DNA of 49,836 nt. It comes from Paludibacteraceae bacterium (lineage in GTDB: Bacteria > Bacteroidota > Bacteroidia > Bacteroidales > Paludibacteraceae). This document shows positions 7,901-16,306 of this stretch, one piece after another. The notes beneath the pieces are model-generated. The model did not search any database. It saw nothing but the letters and a program-made list of their open reading frames with translations, and was not told the DNA's origin. Every line of letters begins with the position of its first letter. The stretch's first letter is position 1. Both the position numbers and the translations under genes were made by a program. Where the stretch lies: positions 1 to 49,836 of the forward strand of contig JAKSKV010000024.1 of assembly GCA_024401555.1 (NCBI GenBank), read 5' to 3'.

Positions 7901-10534
7901 TCCCTCCTTTTGGTTAGGGTACTTCACGCCGATATAGCGTGAGTAAGGAGAGAAGGGAAGTGTCTCGTAGTTGACACTGAAATCTCCAGTTCCCTCAAAT
8001 ACCTTTGTGGTGAGCACCGCCTGCAACATACCCGGCGCATCAGAGACCTCCGGCATCGCAACCGATTCGCTGGCATCTCCGTTGTCATCGGTAGTGGACT
8101 CCATCACCGTGTTCTCCTCTCCCACAAAATTGGATGCGTCAGGCGATTCGAAAATATAACCCTGATGAGCAGGGAAAGCATTCGGATTGCGCTTGCATCT
8201 TAATGTCACCTCCACCTCTTTGTCCGCGGACTTTCCGCCATGCAACCACTCCGAGTGAACATTCAACTGCTCTCTCGTACCACTTACCAACACCTTGTTG
8301 GCGGCATTCAGCCTCACCTTCAAACGATTGGGTTTAATGGTCTCTATCTTCAACTGTTTGTAGAAATTCGATCCTCCCACATTGAAACTAATGGACCAAT
8401 TACCAGTTTGATCATCCTCCTTGGTAGGGATCCTAAAGCTATAGATGCAGCAGTTCGGATCATATTTCTGTACGCTACGCGCATAAGTTTGTCCACGCGG
8501 AGTCCTTAAATTCATCGTTATCGGGTGATCTTTCGGAAGCGTCTCATCCGCATCCTGAAGCATCAAGGAGATGTTCAATGTATCTCCCGGACGCCACACG
8601 CCACGTTCGCCATAGATATATCCCTTAATACCCTTCGAACAATCCGATCCGCTCACATCGAAAGATGAAAGAGAGAGCGCATTGTTGTCGCGAACACGCA
8701 AATAACCCATCTGGCCATCCTTTTCCACCACCACGAAAGAGGGTGTACGGGAAAGACGCACCGACACGAAGCCATCGCCATCGGTCTCTTCGTTGTCAAT
8801 CTCCTGCATCTGATAATCGTAGAATGTGACACGGACACCCTTCATCGGCGCTGTGGTGAGAAGGTCGGTCACAATGACCTCATAGAAGTTGCTCTTTCCA
8901 CCCTTTGCGATGATACCGAAATTGGAGACGAACACATTGGTCGCGACACCCCTTCCATTGCACAAATAATAGGTGATTTTAGAAGGATCTTCACGATCGT
9001 TCCAATTATAGGCATAATCTCCATTATCGGATGAATTATAACTATAATAATCGTCGTCATAATACTCCTCATCATAATAATATCCATAACTATCCTCGCC
9101 ATGATCCTCCAACTCGCTTACAGGGCTGTAGCTGTGGTCGCTGTCATCAATCGAATCGGTGATCTCGCACGGATAGGTGGAGTAGGCTCTTTTGAACGAG
9201 AAATAGACACGGTACATTGCTCCCGGATCCTCTTTGGACAACTCGGAAAGATCCAAGGAGAAGGTTCTCCAAGCGTAATAATCCATTTGGCTATTCCCTG
9301 GCAAATCGATCTTCTTGTGGAGGATCAGACGGCCCGTGCGCTTCATACTCTCCTTGTTGAACACATTCAAATTGCTCGACTGCAAGTATTGAAGCATATT
9401 GTTGTCGAACACCTTCACGACATCCACATCGACCGACTTCAAATTGACCGCCTCGAAGGGAAGCGTCGCCTTGTCGTTTCGAGGCAAAATCGCTCCCGAA
9501 TTCACCAAACGAACCTGAGGTTTCTCACTTACAAAGGCAAATTGGATGGTCGTATCCCTCTTCAAGGCATCACCGTTCACACCCTTCAAGCCCGCATAGA
9601 CTTTCAGCGTGGATTTGGAATAGCTCACCTTCTCCGGATACACCTTCAACACATTTCCCTCTCGCGTGAACTGGGAACTCTCGTCGTTGATCTTCACATA
9701 AGTACGCCAAGTCTGATCTGGTTTAAGCGGTTGGCTGAAATAGAGTTTCAAATAGGGGTTTTCTCCGCCCACTACATTCAAATCCGTCATCTTAAAACCT
9801 GAAACATAAGGAATTAGCAGCGTCGCCTTTTCTTCGCTGTCACAGTCGATGCGGGTGCCATTCCACAAGATCTCCACCTTTTGGTCCTCTCTCACGCCAC
9901 GTTCGAATCCAGACACGACGAAAGTGAAGCTATTGTGATTGTAGCGGCTTCCCTCCTCATCGCTACCCTCGCGCCATTCCATATCCAGTTGCTTGCGCTT
10001 AGGCGATACGACAGCGGCGGAGAAACATTCCTTTAAGTTCTCCAACTCCTCCCGATCCGCCAAAGAAACCGTTCCCTTCACCTGATAGTCACCCTCATCC
10101 GTCAACTGAGGCGTATCCACCATCACATAAATCTTTTGTCTTACGACTGTAACCGGGAAGATGAATTGTTTCAAATCCTTGTTGGAACCCAAGTTCGCCA
10201 CTTTCCCCAATTCGAAGGTGACCTTATACTCTTTTCCGCGCTCCAGCAACTCCTTGGGATGAAACTCCAACGTATAATTATCCACCCATACGGTCGTTCC
10301 CTCCACGGACGGAGACAAAGAGAAAACCTTCTCGCTCACCTCCTCTCCCGGACGGGCATCGTCACAAGGTTGGGTTAAAACAACTTGAATAGATGAATAA
10401 CGGGAAATGTTTCCCTGCGTATATGCGGAGATGTAATCATAATACAACGTCTCATCCGAAGGCGTCTTTTTCCCGCACCCTATCATCAAAAGAGATAGGA
10501 ACGCGACACACAATAACTTTAAATAACTTCTCAT
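4946..10534 (-). CDS. Alpha-2-macroglobulin family lipoprotein with thioester
   Basis: A giant (1862-residue) envelope protein that traps proteases. The signal peptide ends in a lipobox with the lipidated cysteine at C20 (LMIGC-GKK). The middle holds repeated macroglobulin-type beta domains. The thioester motif is intact: G-C1419-A-E-Q1422, followed by the alpha-helical complement-like domain (LAQSMEYLVGYPHGC and many helical repeats) and a C-terminal receptor-type domain. When a protease cuts the bait, the thioester bonds it covalently; known from bacterial homologues. Residues about 465-515 are a run rich in D, Y and S, likely a flexible loop. Many bacterial homologues are paired with penicillin-binding protein PbpC; none is adjacent here. 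It starts 25 bases after the preceding small exported protein and is followed by the TM2 gene. Confidence 0.93.
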   Translation of the reverse strand: MRSYLKLLCVAFLSLLMIGCGKKTPSDETLYYDYISAYTQGNISRYSSIQVVLTQPCDDARPGEEVSEKVFSLSPSVEGTTVWVDNYTLEFHPKELLERGKEYKVTFELGKVANLGSNKDLKQFIFPVTVVRQKIYVMVDTPQLTDEGDYQVKGTVSLADREELENLKECFSAAVVSPKRKQLDMEWREGSDEEGSRYNHNSFTFVVSGFERGVREDQKVEILWNGTRIDCDSEEKATLLIPYVSGFKMTDLNVVGGENPYLKLYFSQPLKPDQTWRTYVKINDESSQFTREGNVLKVYPEKVSYSKSTLKVYAGLKGVNGDALKRDTTIQFAFVSEKPQVRLVNSGAILPRNDKATLPFEAVNLKSVDVDVVKVFDNNMLQYLQSSNLNVFNKESMKRTGRLILHKKIDLPGNSQMDYYAWRTFSLDLSELSKEDPGAMYRVYFSFKRAYSTYPCEITDSIDDSDHSYSPVSELEDHGEDSYGYYYDEEYYDDDYYSYNSSDNGDYAYNWNDREDPSKITYYLCNGRGVATNVFVSNFGIIAKGGKSNFYEVIVTDLLTTAPMKGVRVTFYDYQMQEIDNEETDGDGFVSVRLSRTPSFVVVEKDGQMGYLRVRDNNALSLSSFDVSGSDCSKGIKGYIYGERGVWRPGDTLNISLMLQDADETLPKDHPITMNLRTPRGQTYARSVQKYDPNCCIYSFRIPTKEDDQTGNWSISFNVGGSNFYKQLKIETIKPNRLKVRLNAANKVLVSGTREQLNVHSEWLHGGKSADKEVEVTLRCKRNPNAFPAHQGYIFESPDASNFVGEENTVMESTTDDNGDASESVAMPEVSDAPGMLQAVLTTKVFEGTGDFSVNYETLPFSPYSRYIGVKYPNQKEGRYIVTNRDQTFDLLLVDPKGNPVTGDGITFKLYKMQWRWWWDASNDNSFAYYTENTYQKPYFEKKNIRAVNGRASVTVNIPNSDWGRYMLVVSNGQSGHKVGGVVFFDWDCWSDRNMENGGESATMLAFNLDKEKYQVGEKVKVTLPTPSEGRILVTVENRTKVLVSKWIDAQPNTTTFEMEVTREMMPNAYLYVNLLQPYERTSNDLPIRMYGVKNFMVESVESVLHPVIKMDDKVESEKSFDVTVSEANGKDMCYTLAIVDNGLLDLTNFKTPNAHSDFFKREALGVNSWDMYNMVIGAYGGKIEQLFSIGGDMALNRDGLNRRFEPVVKFYGPIQLKAGEKKTHNVKLPPYFGSVRVMVVAGNKMAYGNAEKEVKVTKPLMILPTAPRVIGPKEEFNLPVNVFTMDGVSKNVKLSVEAGNKISVLGERTLSQQMTGNDDKIMTFRMKAGSKLGKEKISVSATDGTTTVKSEINLDVRNPNERITQHAFYEVPAGGTVTCPIELFGSEGTNQVLVEMSALPPLNLAQSMEYLVGYPHGCAEQTTSKAFPQLLLPEITEVTESEKTECTKNVKAAIFKLSQMQMSSGSFSYWMGGSYDYPWVTNYVGHFLIEAKNHGYDVPNSVISQFCAYQKRTASSWSYRKNRDYEKLEQACRLYTLALAGKPDLGAMNRLKEMSLDNATTWQLASAYALCGKKDVAKNMCASLSSEAGNSSSHNFGSALRDKALILNAMITTDADRKEAYHLLKRISEDLSKSKQYSTQELANVLVAFANFAKGQPDRKVNAVCEKDGAKVTFSGDCGIIKRSLEVGAAKSQKAVLKNNGQNTLYVTMAISGIPEENMVGAMSNGLDMSVKYSTLGGESFDPTAITQGEDFMAEVTVRNTSSVETYQEVALTQVFPSGWEIQNDRMSNMEEESQNYSYRDVRDDRVMTYFSLSPGEKKSFKVKLHASFIGKYYAPSVICESMYDSEIAAKNTGFWATVKK

Positions 10535-10559
10535 ATTATTTTTTTTTCAAAATTTCTTA

Positions 10560-11228
10560 TCAATGCGCTTCATTATAGTCCTCACGTCGGCCTACCGCCA
10601 CAACGCTGAACTTCCCCTGAACAGGCAACAAAACCAGACAGTTTCCCTTGAAGTATTTCGCATATTGTTTCTTTCGTTCCAGCTCCAAATAGCGTTCCGT
10701 ATCACAATAGATATAGAGGCTATCCGATTTGCCAAACTCACAATGGAGGAAGATCATCTCAAATTGACGGGACAACGAATCAGCCGTCCATCCGTCGGCC
10801 GCAAGGAGCTCCTTATCGTAAAAATCGGAGATGTCCACCTTTGGAATTTCTATTTTTCGATTGCCCAAAGTCTGAAATCGCCACCAACCATCGCACATGG
10901 TTCCACAAACCCATGAACTGAATCCGCAGAGCTGTGTCGTGTCGTCGATCTGCCACCTCTTGACGGAGGCATATCCTTGGTCAGACAACTGGACCAAAGC
11001 GTAATTGTTCTCCTCATAGGACAACAGCCTTGTCGTATCGCCATACAGATTGACGACGACAGCTTGCTTGAAATGCAAACTTCCCATCGACAAGAGCTGC
11101 GCCAACTGATCCTGCTTCAGCTGCGTTGAAGAGGGCATCATACGGGACATATACTGCTCCATAGTTTGCGCCCACCCAAGGCAACAAGAAAAAAGCAAAG
11201 TGAAATATATCGTAATTATACGCTTCAT
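10560..11228 (-). CDS. Small exported protein, DUF3256-like
   Basis: A 222-residue protein with an N-terminal signal peptide (residues 1-20, ending ...LGWAQ). The mature part begins MEQYMSRMMPSSTQLKQ and then alternates beta-rich segments, which resembles the DUF3256 family of Bacteroidetes; I give this name with caution. No catalytic motif was recognised. It opens the operon with the alpha-2-macroglobulin and TM2 genes, so a periplasmic role with the protease trap is plausible. Confidence 0.6.
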   Translation of the reverse strand: MKRIITIYFTLLFSCCLGWAQTMEQYMSRMMPSSTQLKQDQLAQLLSMGSLHFKQAVVVNLYGDTTRLLSYEENNYALVQLSDQGYASVKRWQIDDTTQLCGFSSWVCGTMCDGWWRFQTLGNRKIEIPKVDISDFYDKELLAADGWTADSLSRQFEMIFLHCEFGKSDSLYIYCDTERYLELERKKQYAKYFKGNCLVLLPVQGKFSVVAVGRREDYNEAH

Positions 11229-11259
11229 TTAATTCACGAAATATAATACAACAGTGCTA

Positions 11260-11267
11260 CAAATATA
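11260..11267 (-). promoter_or_regulatory. -7 box of the macroglobulin operon
   Basis: TATATTTG on the minus strand, 32 bases before the ATG at 11228. No matching TTTG was found at the usual distance. Placed as the promoter for the three-gene operon. Confidence 0.5.
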
Positions 11268-11298
11268 ATCTATTTGTTTGACATTTCATAACATCAAC

Positions 11299-11583
11299 CG
11301 TCCGAAGGACGATACCTCAGTAACCATGTACGTCGCAGCGAAGCAAGACGTGCGTGGTATAAAAACCAAACGGGATCACGTTTCGGTCGCATAGAGCTGA
11401 CGCCCTACGCTGAGGATCCGCACACTTCATGCGCATAGGGCTAGCGCCCTACGCTGAGGATCCTACCGTCTGTCTCATACTCCTCGCTACCATCAGACAT
11501 CGCCTCTCACCTCTTTGCATGCCCCCGCACATCTCGCTACGCTCTGATGTACGGGGTTATAGAGATAGCGTCCTACGGACGCT
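11299..11583. repeat. Cluster of palindromic (REP-like) repeats
   Basis: Five hairpin-forming units in 285 bases between the 3' end of the DjlA operon and the macroglobulin promoter. They are CGTCC-GAA-GGACG (11299-11311); ACGTC/GACGT (11330-11351); two 32-base units at 11388-11419 and 11432-11463 that agree at 29 positions, the second forming a hairpin around GGGCTAGCGCCC; an 11-bp stem with one mismatch at 11523-11556; and the perfect 7-bp stem AGCGTCC-TAC-GGACGCT (11567-11583). No coding frame here is convincing. Short imperfect palindromes in arrays are typical of REP-type dispersed repeats. Confidence 0.7.
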
Positions 11584-11593
11584 CCTCGCATCG

Positions 11594-12490
11594 CTACCCC
11601 ATCACCTTCTCATAGGCCAAATTGATCTTCGCCATCATCGCCTCGCACTCCTTCACGCGGCCCGCATTCTTCGGCAAATCCGGGTGGTACTGCATCGCCA
11701 AGGCGTGGTAGGCCCGCTTGATCTCCTCCTCTGTGGCGCCCTCCTGCAATCCTAACTCCGCATAGTATGGTTTGAGATAGGAGAGTGAATGGTTCGACGC
11801 CGATGCTCCACTGCTACGTTGGTACGCATCGAATTCGGTGCGCAAGGACGCATACCGCTTCTTGAAGTATTCGATGTAGTTATTATTAAACCGCAGATCT
11901 ATCATCCATTGAATCAGCATATTCCACTCGTTGTTGCGGATGCCATCCTCCAATACCGAAAATTTGAAAAGGAGCTCGACCAATGACCTACGGTCCAGCA
12001 AATCCTGGTTCAGCCAATATTGTATGGAGGGCTGTAAATCATTGTATTCCGTATCAAAAACACACGAAAATATTTCCTTACTGTATAGTCCCTCCAGAAA
12101 CTGTTCCTGCTCCCTTCTTCCCGCTACATTCAACCGATATAAATGATGTAAAAAAGCGGACAAGTGCTCACCTCCACATCTTTCAAAAGCGTCGAGTTTC
12201 CTTACACACTCCTCCATCTGTTCTTTTGTCATGCCACACCTTCTTTCATACCGACTCCATAGTCGAAACGGTAGTCCTTCCGCAAGATAAGTAAATAGGA
12301 AGATAATGATAGCTGGGAAACACATAATTAAATAGATTGCGGAGTCTTCTAACTCTCCACCGAATAATTTCGCTTGTACCCCTAACACAACGAAAGCTAA
12401 AATAGATCCCAAGATGATGACCGAACATTTTGCGATATCAACTTTCCTCGATGTTTTTCTATATCCTTTCAATAGCTCTTTCCAATCCAT
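11594..12490 (-). CDS. DjlA-like membrane J-domain co-chaperone (copy 1)
   Basis: A 298-residue protein. Two membrane segments lie at about 22-40 and 51-70, a TerB-like helical domain at about 165-215 (LFKFSVLEDGIRNNEWN) and a C-terminal J domain at about 240-298 with the HPD tripeptide at 269-271. J domains stimulate the ATPase of DnaK, and the order membrane anchor, TerB-like, J domain is that of DjlA. The start ATG at 12490 has GGAGGG just upstream, an unusually good ribosome site for this genome. Its second half is nearly identical to the next gene upstream, while the first half is clearly different. It is the last gene of the cstA operon, 51 bases after copy 2. Confidence 0.8.
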   Translation of the reverse strand: MDWKELLKGYRKTSRKVDIAKCSVIILGSILAFVVLGVQAKLFGGELEDSAIYLIMCFPAIIIFLFTYLAEGLPFRLWSRYERRCGMTKEQMEECVRKLDAFERCGGEHLSAFLHHLYRLNVAGRREQEQFLEGLYSKEIFSCVFDTEYNDLQPSIQYWLNQDLLDRRSLVELLFKFSVLEDGIRNNEWNMLIQWMIDLRFNNNYIEYFKKRYASLRTEFDAYQRSSGASASNHSLSYLKPYYAELGLQEGATEEEIKRAYHALAMQYHPDLPKNAGRVKECEAMMAKINLAYEKVMG

Positions 12491-12541
12491 AGATATCCCT
12501 CCGCACTATATATCTTTCATGCCATTTCTTACTCATTATCT

Positions 12542-13504
12542 TCACCCCATCACCTTCTCATACGCCTCGTTTACCCTCGCCATCATCGCCTCACACTCCT
12601 TCACGCGGCCCGCATTCTTCGGCAAATCCGGGTGGTGCTGCAAGGCTAGTTCATGGTAGGCACGCTTGATCTCCTCATCGGTGGCGCCCTCCTGCAAACC
12701 TAAAACCGCGTAGTAGGGTTTGAGATAGGAGACGGAACGGTGCGCCGTCGAACCTCCACTGCTATGTTGGTACGCGTCGAACTCGGTACGCAATGGCGCA
12801 TACCGCTTCTTGAAGTATTCGATGTAGTTATTATTAAACCGCAGATCTATCATCCACTGAATCAGCAGGTTCCATTCGTTGTTGCGGATACCATCCTCCA
12901 ATACCGTGAACTTGAATAGAAGATCGACCATCTTCCTCCGATCCTGCAGCTCCTGCTTCCGCCAATACTGGAACGCTCCATTCATCTCTTCATCCGTATG
13001 CTCCTCCTTGAAGATATAAGGCAGAACCTCTTCGCTATATTTTTCCACCAAGAACGCCTCCTGCTCCTTCCGTCCCCCGACATTCAATTGGGAGAGTCTA
13101 TACAGGAAAGAGGCTAAATAGATCGATCCATCTTGCACAAATCGATTATTCCCCTCCTCTACCATTCTTCTTTTTTCAGCCTCCGCCGCTGCCCGCTCTT
13201 GGTCTTCTTTCACCACAACCATCAGTTCCTCATACGAAACACCCAACCTTTTTACACACCAACGACTTATTAACTTTTCATACAGCTTTTTATAACACAT
13301 GCATAGCAACCAAGGAACTATCGCAGCAATTAGCAGACCATATATACCCAAAAATTCTATACCCAAGAATTTACATAAAAGGAAATCTGTCACCAACCAG
13401 GAGATGAGCAGACTTCCCACCCCAATGGGGAATAATGACAGGCACCAGACCGTCAGCTCTTGCTTATTAATATTATATAATTCTATAATCTCCTTCTTAT
13501 CCAT
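12542..13504 (-). CDS. DjlA-like membrane J-domain co-chaperone (copy 2)
   Basis: Paralogue of the following gene: two N-terminal membrane segments, a charged linker (KEDQERAAAEAEKRR), a TerB-like region and a C-terminal J domain with HPD. I start at the ATG at 13502-13504 (MDKKEIIEL, 320 residues), because a GGGGGA ribosome site lies about 7 bases upstream. The open frame reaches 13552, but that would overlap the preceding gene. From the TerB-like part to the last residues (KVMG) it matches copy 1 almost residue for residue, and the DNA shares exact runs of more than 30 bases. DnaK partnership is inferred from the J domain. Confidence 0.8.
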   Translation of the reverse strand: MDKKEIIELYNINKQELTVWCLSLFPIGVGSLLISWLVTDFLLCKFLGIEFLGIYGLLIAAIVPWLLCMCYKKLYEKLISRWCVKRLGVSYEELMVVVKEDQERAAAEAEKRRMVEEGNNRFVQDGSIYLASFLYRLSQLNVGGRKEQEAFLVEKYSEEVLPYIFKEEHTDEEMNGAFQYWRKQELQDRRKMVDLLFKFTVLEDGIRNNEWNLLIQWMIDLRFNNNYIEYFKKRYAPLRTEFDAYQHSSGGSTAHRSVSYLKPYYAVLGLQEGATDEEIKRAYHELALQHHPDLPKNAGRVKECEAMMARVNEAYEKVMG

Positions 13505-13521
13505 CAATCGTTCCCCCTTTC

Positions 13522-14484
13522 TTATCGTTTTCCCCGACATCTTAAATAACAACGCAGAAGAAATGAGTTCACCCTCTCCACTTTAGGGTAAACCACCCTC
13601 TCCGTCGCAAACTGCTTATAGGAGTGGGCAATCTTCGGATCCATACTTCCCTCGAAATCAAACGATTGTGTTTTGTCTTGCAGAAATTGCAATGTCTTCC
13701 ACACCATCAACGTGGAGGCACCAGAGGCCTTGTAGTCTGGATGAATGGCCGGAATCAGGTAGTAACCATATTGCCCATTCCAAACGAAGAAGAGGGCACA
13801 ATGCAGATTTCCGACAGGATCGTAAACAGAGAGAATTTTCCCTTGCCCTCGCGCGATGGCTTGGCGTATAAGATTCTCTTCCACCTGTCGGCTATTGATA
13901 TTGCTTCTGCCGCGAAGCCTCAACGTCTCGCTATGAAAATCATAAAACTCGGCAGGATCCATATCCCACCTTTCCGTCAACCCCGCCCGTTCCGCTTTGC
14001 GGATATGACGCTGCTTGGAAGAGGTAAAATGACGGAAGACCGTCTCCAAATCCACAATGCTTGGAATCACATAAGTGACACGTTCCGAAACGGTGTAGCC
14101 AGCCTCTTCCCAAAGGGAAGCGTGACGAAACGAAGGATCGAAATATTGGAAGTACCAATCAAGGCGCATGGCCCTAAGTTGCGCCAACACACGTTGGCAA
14201 ACAGAACGTTCAAAAGACTCTATCTCGCTCTGGGCAAGACCTTTCGGATAGATGAAATGGACACCGTTGTTTTGGGAAAAGATCGGTTGGAGAATCAGTT
14301 TGAAAAGGAATTTGCGCACGATTAGGTAGGGCATAGCACCCACAACGGCATCCCCCTCCTCCACCAACAAAACATCCCACTCCTTGCCCACGCAGATGGC
14401 ATCCATCCACCAATATTGCGCGAATAGAGGAATCTCCGGATGATTGTCACAGAGGATTCTATATCTCTCCTTATTATTGCTCAC
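13522..14484 (-). CDS. FemAB/GNAT-fold acyltransferase-like protein
   Basis: A 320-residue cytoplasmic protein of the GNAT_acetyltransf_6 / FemAB-like group: an N-terminal half with FAQYWWMDAICVGKEWDVLLVEEGDAVVGAMPYL and a C-terminal half with SSKQRHIRKAERAG and YYLIPAIHPDYKASGASTLMVWKTLQFL. Members transfer amino acids or acyl groups onto cell-wall or lipid acceptors; the substrate here is unknown. The start is GTG at 14484 and shares its first base with the TAG stop of cstA, so translation is probably coupled. It is 17 bases from the DjlA-like gene and belongs to that operon. Confidence 0.7.
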   Translation of the reverse strand: MSNNKERYRILCDNHPEIPLFAQYWWMDAICVGKEWDVLLVEEGDAVVGAMPYLIVRKFLFKLILQPIFSQNNGVHFIYPKGLAQSEIESFERSVCQRVLAQLRAMRLDWYFQYFDPSFRHASLWEEAGYTVSERVTYVIPSIVDLETVFRHFTSSKQRHIRKAERAGLTERWDMDPAEFYDFHSETLRLRGRSNINSRQVEENLIRQAIARGQGKILSVYDPVGNLHCALFFVWNGQYGYYLIPAIHPDYKASGASTLMVWKTLQFLQDKTQSFDFEGSMDPKIAHSYKQFATERVVYPKVERVNSFLLRCYLRCRGKR

Positions 14485-15938
14485 TACTGATTCTTTGCAG
14501 TTTTACGCCAGTTGGTGTACCAACGAAGGAAGCATCCACAAGCTGCCAACGCTGCCACAATACCACATGAATAGGAGAGCATCGGATTCATATTCAAACA
14601 ATCCTTGGAAATCATCAAGAAGGTGATACTCACACATGTCATAAAGGCGGCTGGGAAGAAGGTGATCCAGAAGAAACGTTTGTTCATCGCCAAATAGACG
14701 GTAATCGCCCATAGGGTGAAGACAGACAAGGTCTGGTTGCTCCATCCAAAATAGTTCCAAATCACATTGAAACCTTGCGGATTGGAGATGTTGAAGCAAA
14801 GCAATCCCATGGTGACAAGAAACATCGGAATACAGATGTAAAGACGCTTACGGATACTTTTCTGCTCTAAGTGGATGAACTCAGCCACAATCAATCGAGC
14901 AGAACGCAAGGCGGTATCGCCACTGGTAATCGGCGCTGCCACCACACCCAAAATCGCCAAGACGCCACCGATCACGCCCAACCAGCCTTCGCTGACTGCC
15001 GTCACAACTTGAGGCGCCTGTAAAGTGGTATCCTTGCCCAACTCGGCGGCCCCGCCACCATAGAAGAAGTACATGGAAATGGTGGCCCAGATAAGGGCGA
15101 CCACACCCTCGGTGATCATACTACCGAAGAAGATCGGACGTCCGTACTTCTCATTGGTCATGCATCTCGCCATCAAAGGACTTTGTGTCGCATGGAAACC
15201 ACTGATCGCGCCACAGGCAATGGTGATGAAGAGGGCTGGGAAGATATCCATCCCATTAAACGACGCGGTATCCACACCCACCTCATACAATTCTGGCAGT
15301 GTAGGCCATTTGATAATCAAATTGACACCCAAAGCGATGGCCATAAAGAGAATGGCGATGGCAAAGATAGGATAGATCTTGCCGATGATCTTATCGATTG
15401 GCAATAACGTGGCGATGAGGTAATATACAAAGATGACCGCACACCACACATATACGGAATTGTCTATGATGTCCTTGGTCATACCACCCAAAATCATGGC
15501 AGGGCTATATACAAAGACCGCACCCACCATCAACATCAAAAAGACGGTGAAACAAAGCATCACCTTCTTAGTAGTTTGTCCCAAATATTTGCCTATCAGT
15601 TCAGGCAGTCCAGCACCTTGGTTGCGGATTGAGAGCATACCACTGAGGTAATCATGCACCGCACCCGCGAAGATGCATCCGAAGATGATCCACAAATAGG
15701 CGGACGGACCAAACTTGGCACCCATGATAGCTCCGAATATCGGTCCGGTTCCAGCGATATTCAGGAACTGGATCATAAAGATCTTCCATGTCGGCATCGG
15801 CATAAAATCCACGCCATCCTGCATGGAGATGGCTGGTGTCACCCTCTCACTATCTGGATTGAATATGTTTTCCACAATTCTACCATAAACGAAATAGCCA
15901 GCCACTAAGGCCAAGACCGCAATTAAAAATGTAAGCAT
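14484..15938 (-). CDS. cstA: CstA-family peptide/pyruvate transporter
   Basis: An integral membrane protein of 484 residues with a dozen or so hydrophobic segments. The N-terminal family signature is clear: NIAGTGPIFGAIMGAKFGPSAYLWIIFGCIFAGAVHDYLSG, then later HATQSPLMARCMTNE and SGDTALRSARLIVAE. CstA proteins take up peptides or pyruvate under carbon limitation. At 484 residues it is the short form found in Bacteroidetes, against about 700 in E. coli. First gene of the operon with the GNAT-like and DjlA-like genes; promoter box at 15964-15971. Confidence 0.92.
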   Translation of the reverse strand: MLTFLIAVLALVAGYFVYGRIVENIFNPDSERVTPAISMQDGVDFMPMPTWKIFMIQFLNIAGTGPIFGAIMGAKFGPSAYLWIIFGCIFAGAVHDYLSGMLSIRNQGAGLPELIGKYLGQTTKKVMLCFTVFLMLMVGAVFVYSPAMILGGMTKDIIDNSVYVWCAVIFVYYLIATLLPIDKIIGKIYPIFAIAILFMAIALGVNLIIKWPTLPELYEVGVDTASFNGMDIFPALFITIACGAISGFHATQSPLMARCMTNEKYGRPIFFGSMITEGVVALIWATISMYFFYGGGAAELGKDTTLQAPQVVTAVSEGWLGVIGGVLAILGVVAAPITSGDTALRSARLIVAEFIHLEQKSIRKRLYICIPMFLVTMGLLCFNISNPQGFNVIWNYFGWSNQTLSVFTLWAITVYLAMNKRFFWITFFPAAFMTCVSITFLMISKDCLNMNPMLSYSCGIVAALAACGCFLRWYTNWRKTAKNQ

Positions 15939-15963
15939 TTCCTCATTATTTTTTCTAATATCG

Positions 15964-15971
15964 CAAAATTA
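15964..15971 (-). promoter_or_regulatory. -7 box of the cstA operon
   Basis: TAATTTTG on the minus strand, 26 bases upstream of the cstA ATG; an exact TAnnTTTG match. No good -33 box seen. Confidence 0.55.
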
Positions 15972-16048
15972 AGAATTATTTTATTTTGTTGTAATGGGGA
16001 AAGGTATTTAGATGCATTAACGTAGGAAATGCATCTTACAAACAACTC

Positions 16049-16306
16049 CTATCCCTTGCTTTTTAGGACTTTTTTCTCCTCCGTCTTCAAGCGCCGTTCC
16101 ACCTTTTTGACATCTTCTACCGCAGGTTGATTTTCAGGCACGATTCCCCGTTCAAGCATGATATCTCGGACGGCGGCATTATTATCCACATGCTCTTTTT
16201 CTATAGGCCGTTGCCCCTTCAAATCTTTGGATTGCACATTCACACTCGTCATTTCCGCAGCGAAATCCTTGGCTTTTATATTAAGTGTGGATAAAAAATC
16301 TGCCAT
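16049..16306 (-). pseudogene. dinD: dinD pseudogene, C-terminal part
   Basis: Encodes about 85 residues matching the C-terminus of DNA-damage-inducible protein D: ADFLSTLNIKAKDFAAEMTSVNVQ, then KEHVDNNAAVRDIMLERGIVPENQPAVEDVKKVERRLKTEEKK. The reading frame joins exactly onto the dinD piece at 18432-18845: ...NAPDNRP from that piece plus MADFLS from this one restores the family sequence. About 2.1 kb of unrelated DNA lies between. The ATG at 16306 is an internal codon of the old gene, not a real start. Confidence 0.8.

Noticed and set aside
6860-7942. Long plus-strand frame (360 codons) inside the macroglobulin gene
   Set aside because: Shadow of the real gene in the opposite strand; the sequence is low-quality (H, Q, R, I rich) and has no domain.
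8975-9135. D/Y-rich low-complexity stretch in the macroglobulin protein as a novel feature
   Set aside because: Similar acidic-tyrosine loops are, as I recall, common in Bacteroidetes homologues, so it was kept only as a note in the gene entry.
9101-9802. Plus-strand frame of 233 codons in the macroglobulin gene
   Set aside because: Same reason: antisense shadow of conserved coding sequence.
16285-16306. GTG start for the fic frame
   Set aside because: It lies in antisense dinD sequence, with no promoter or ribosome site.
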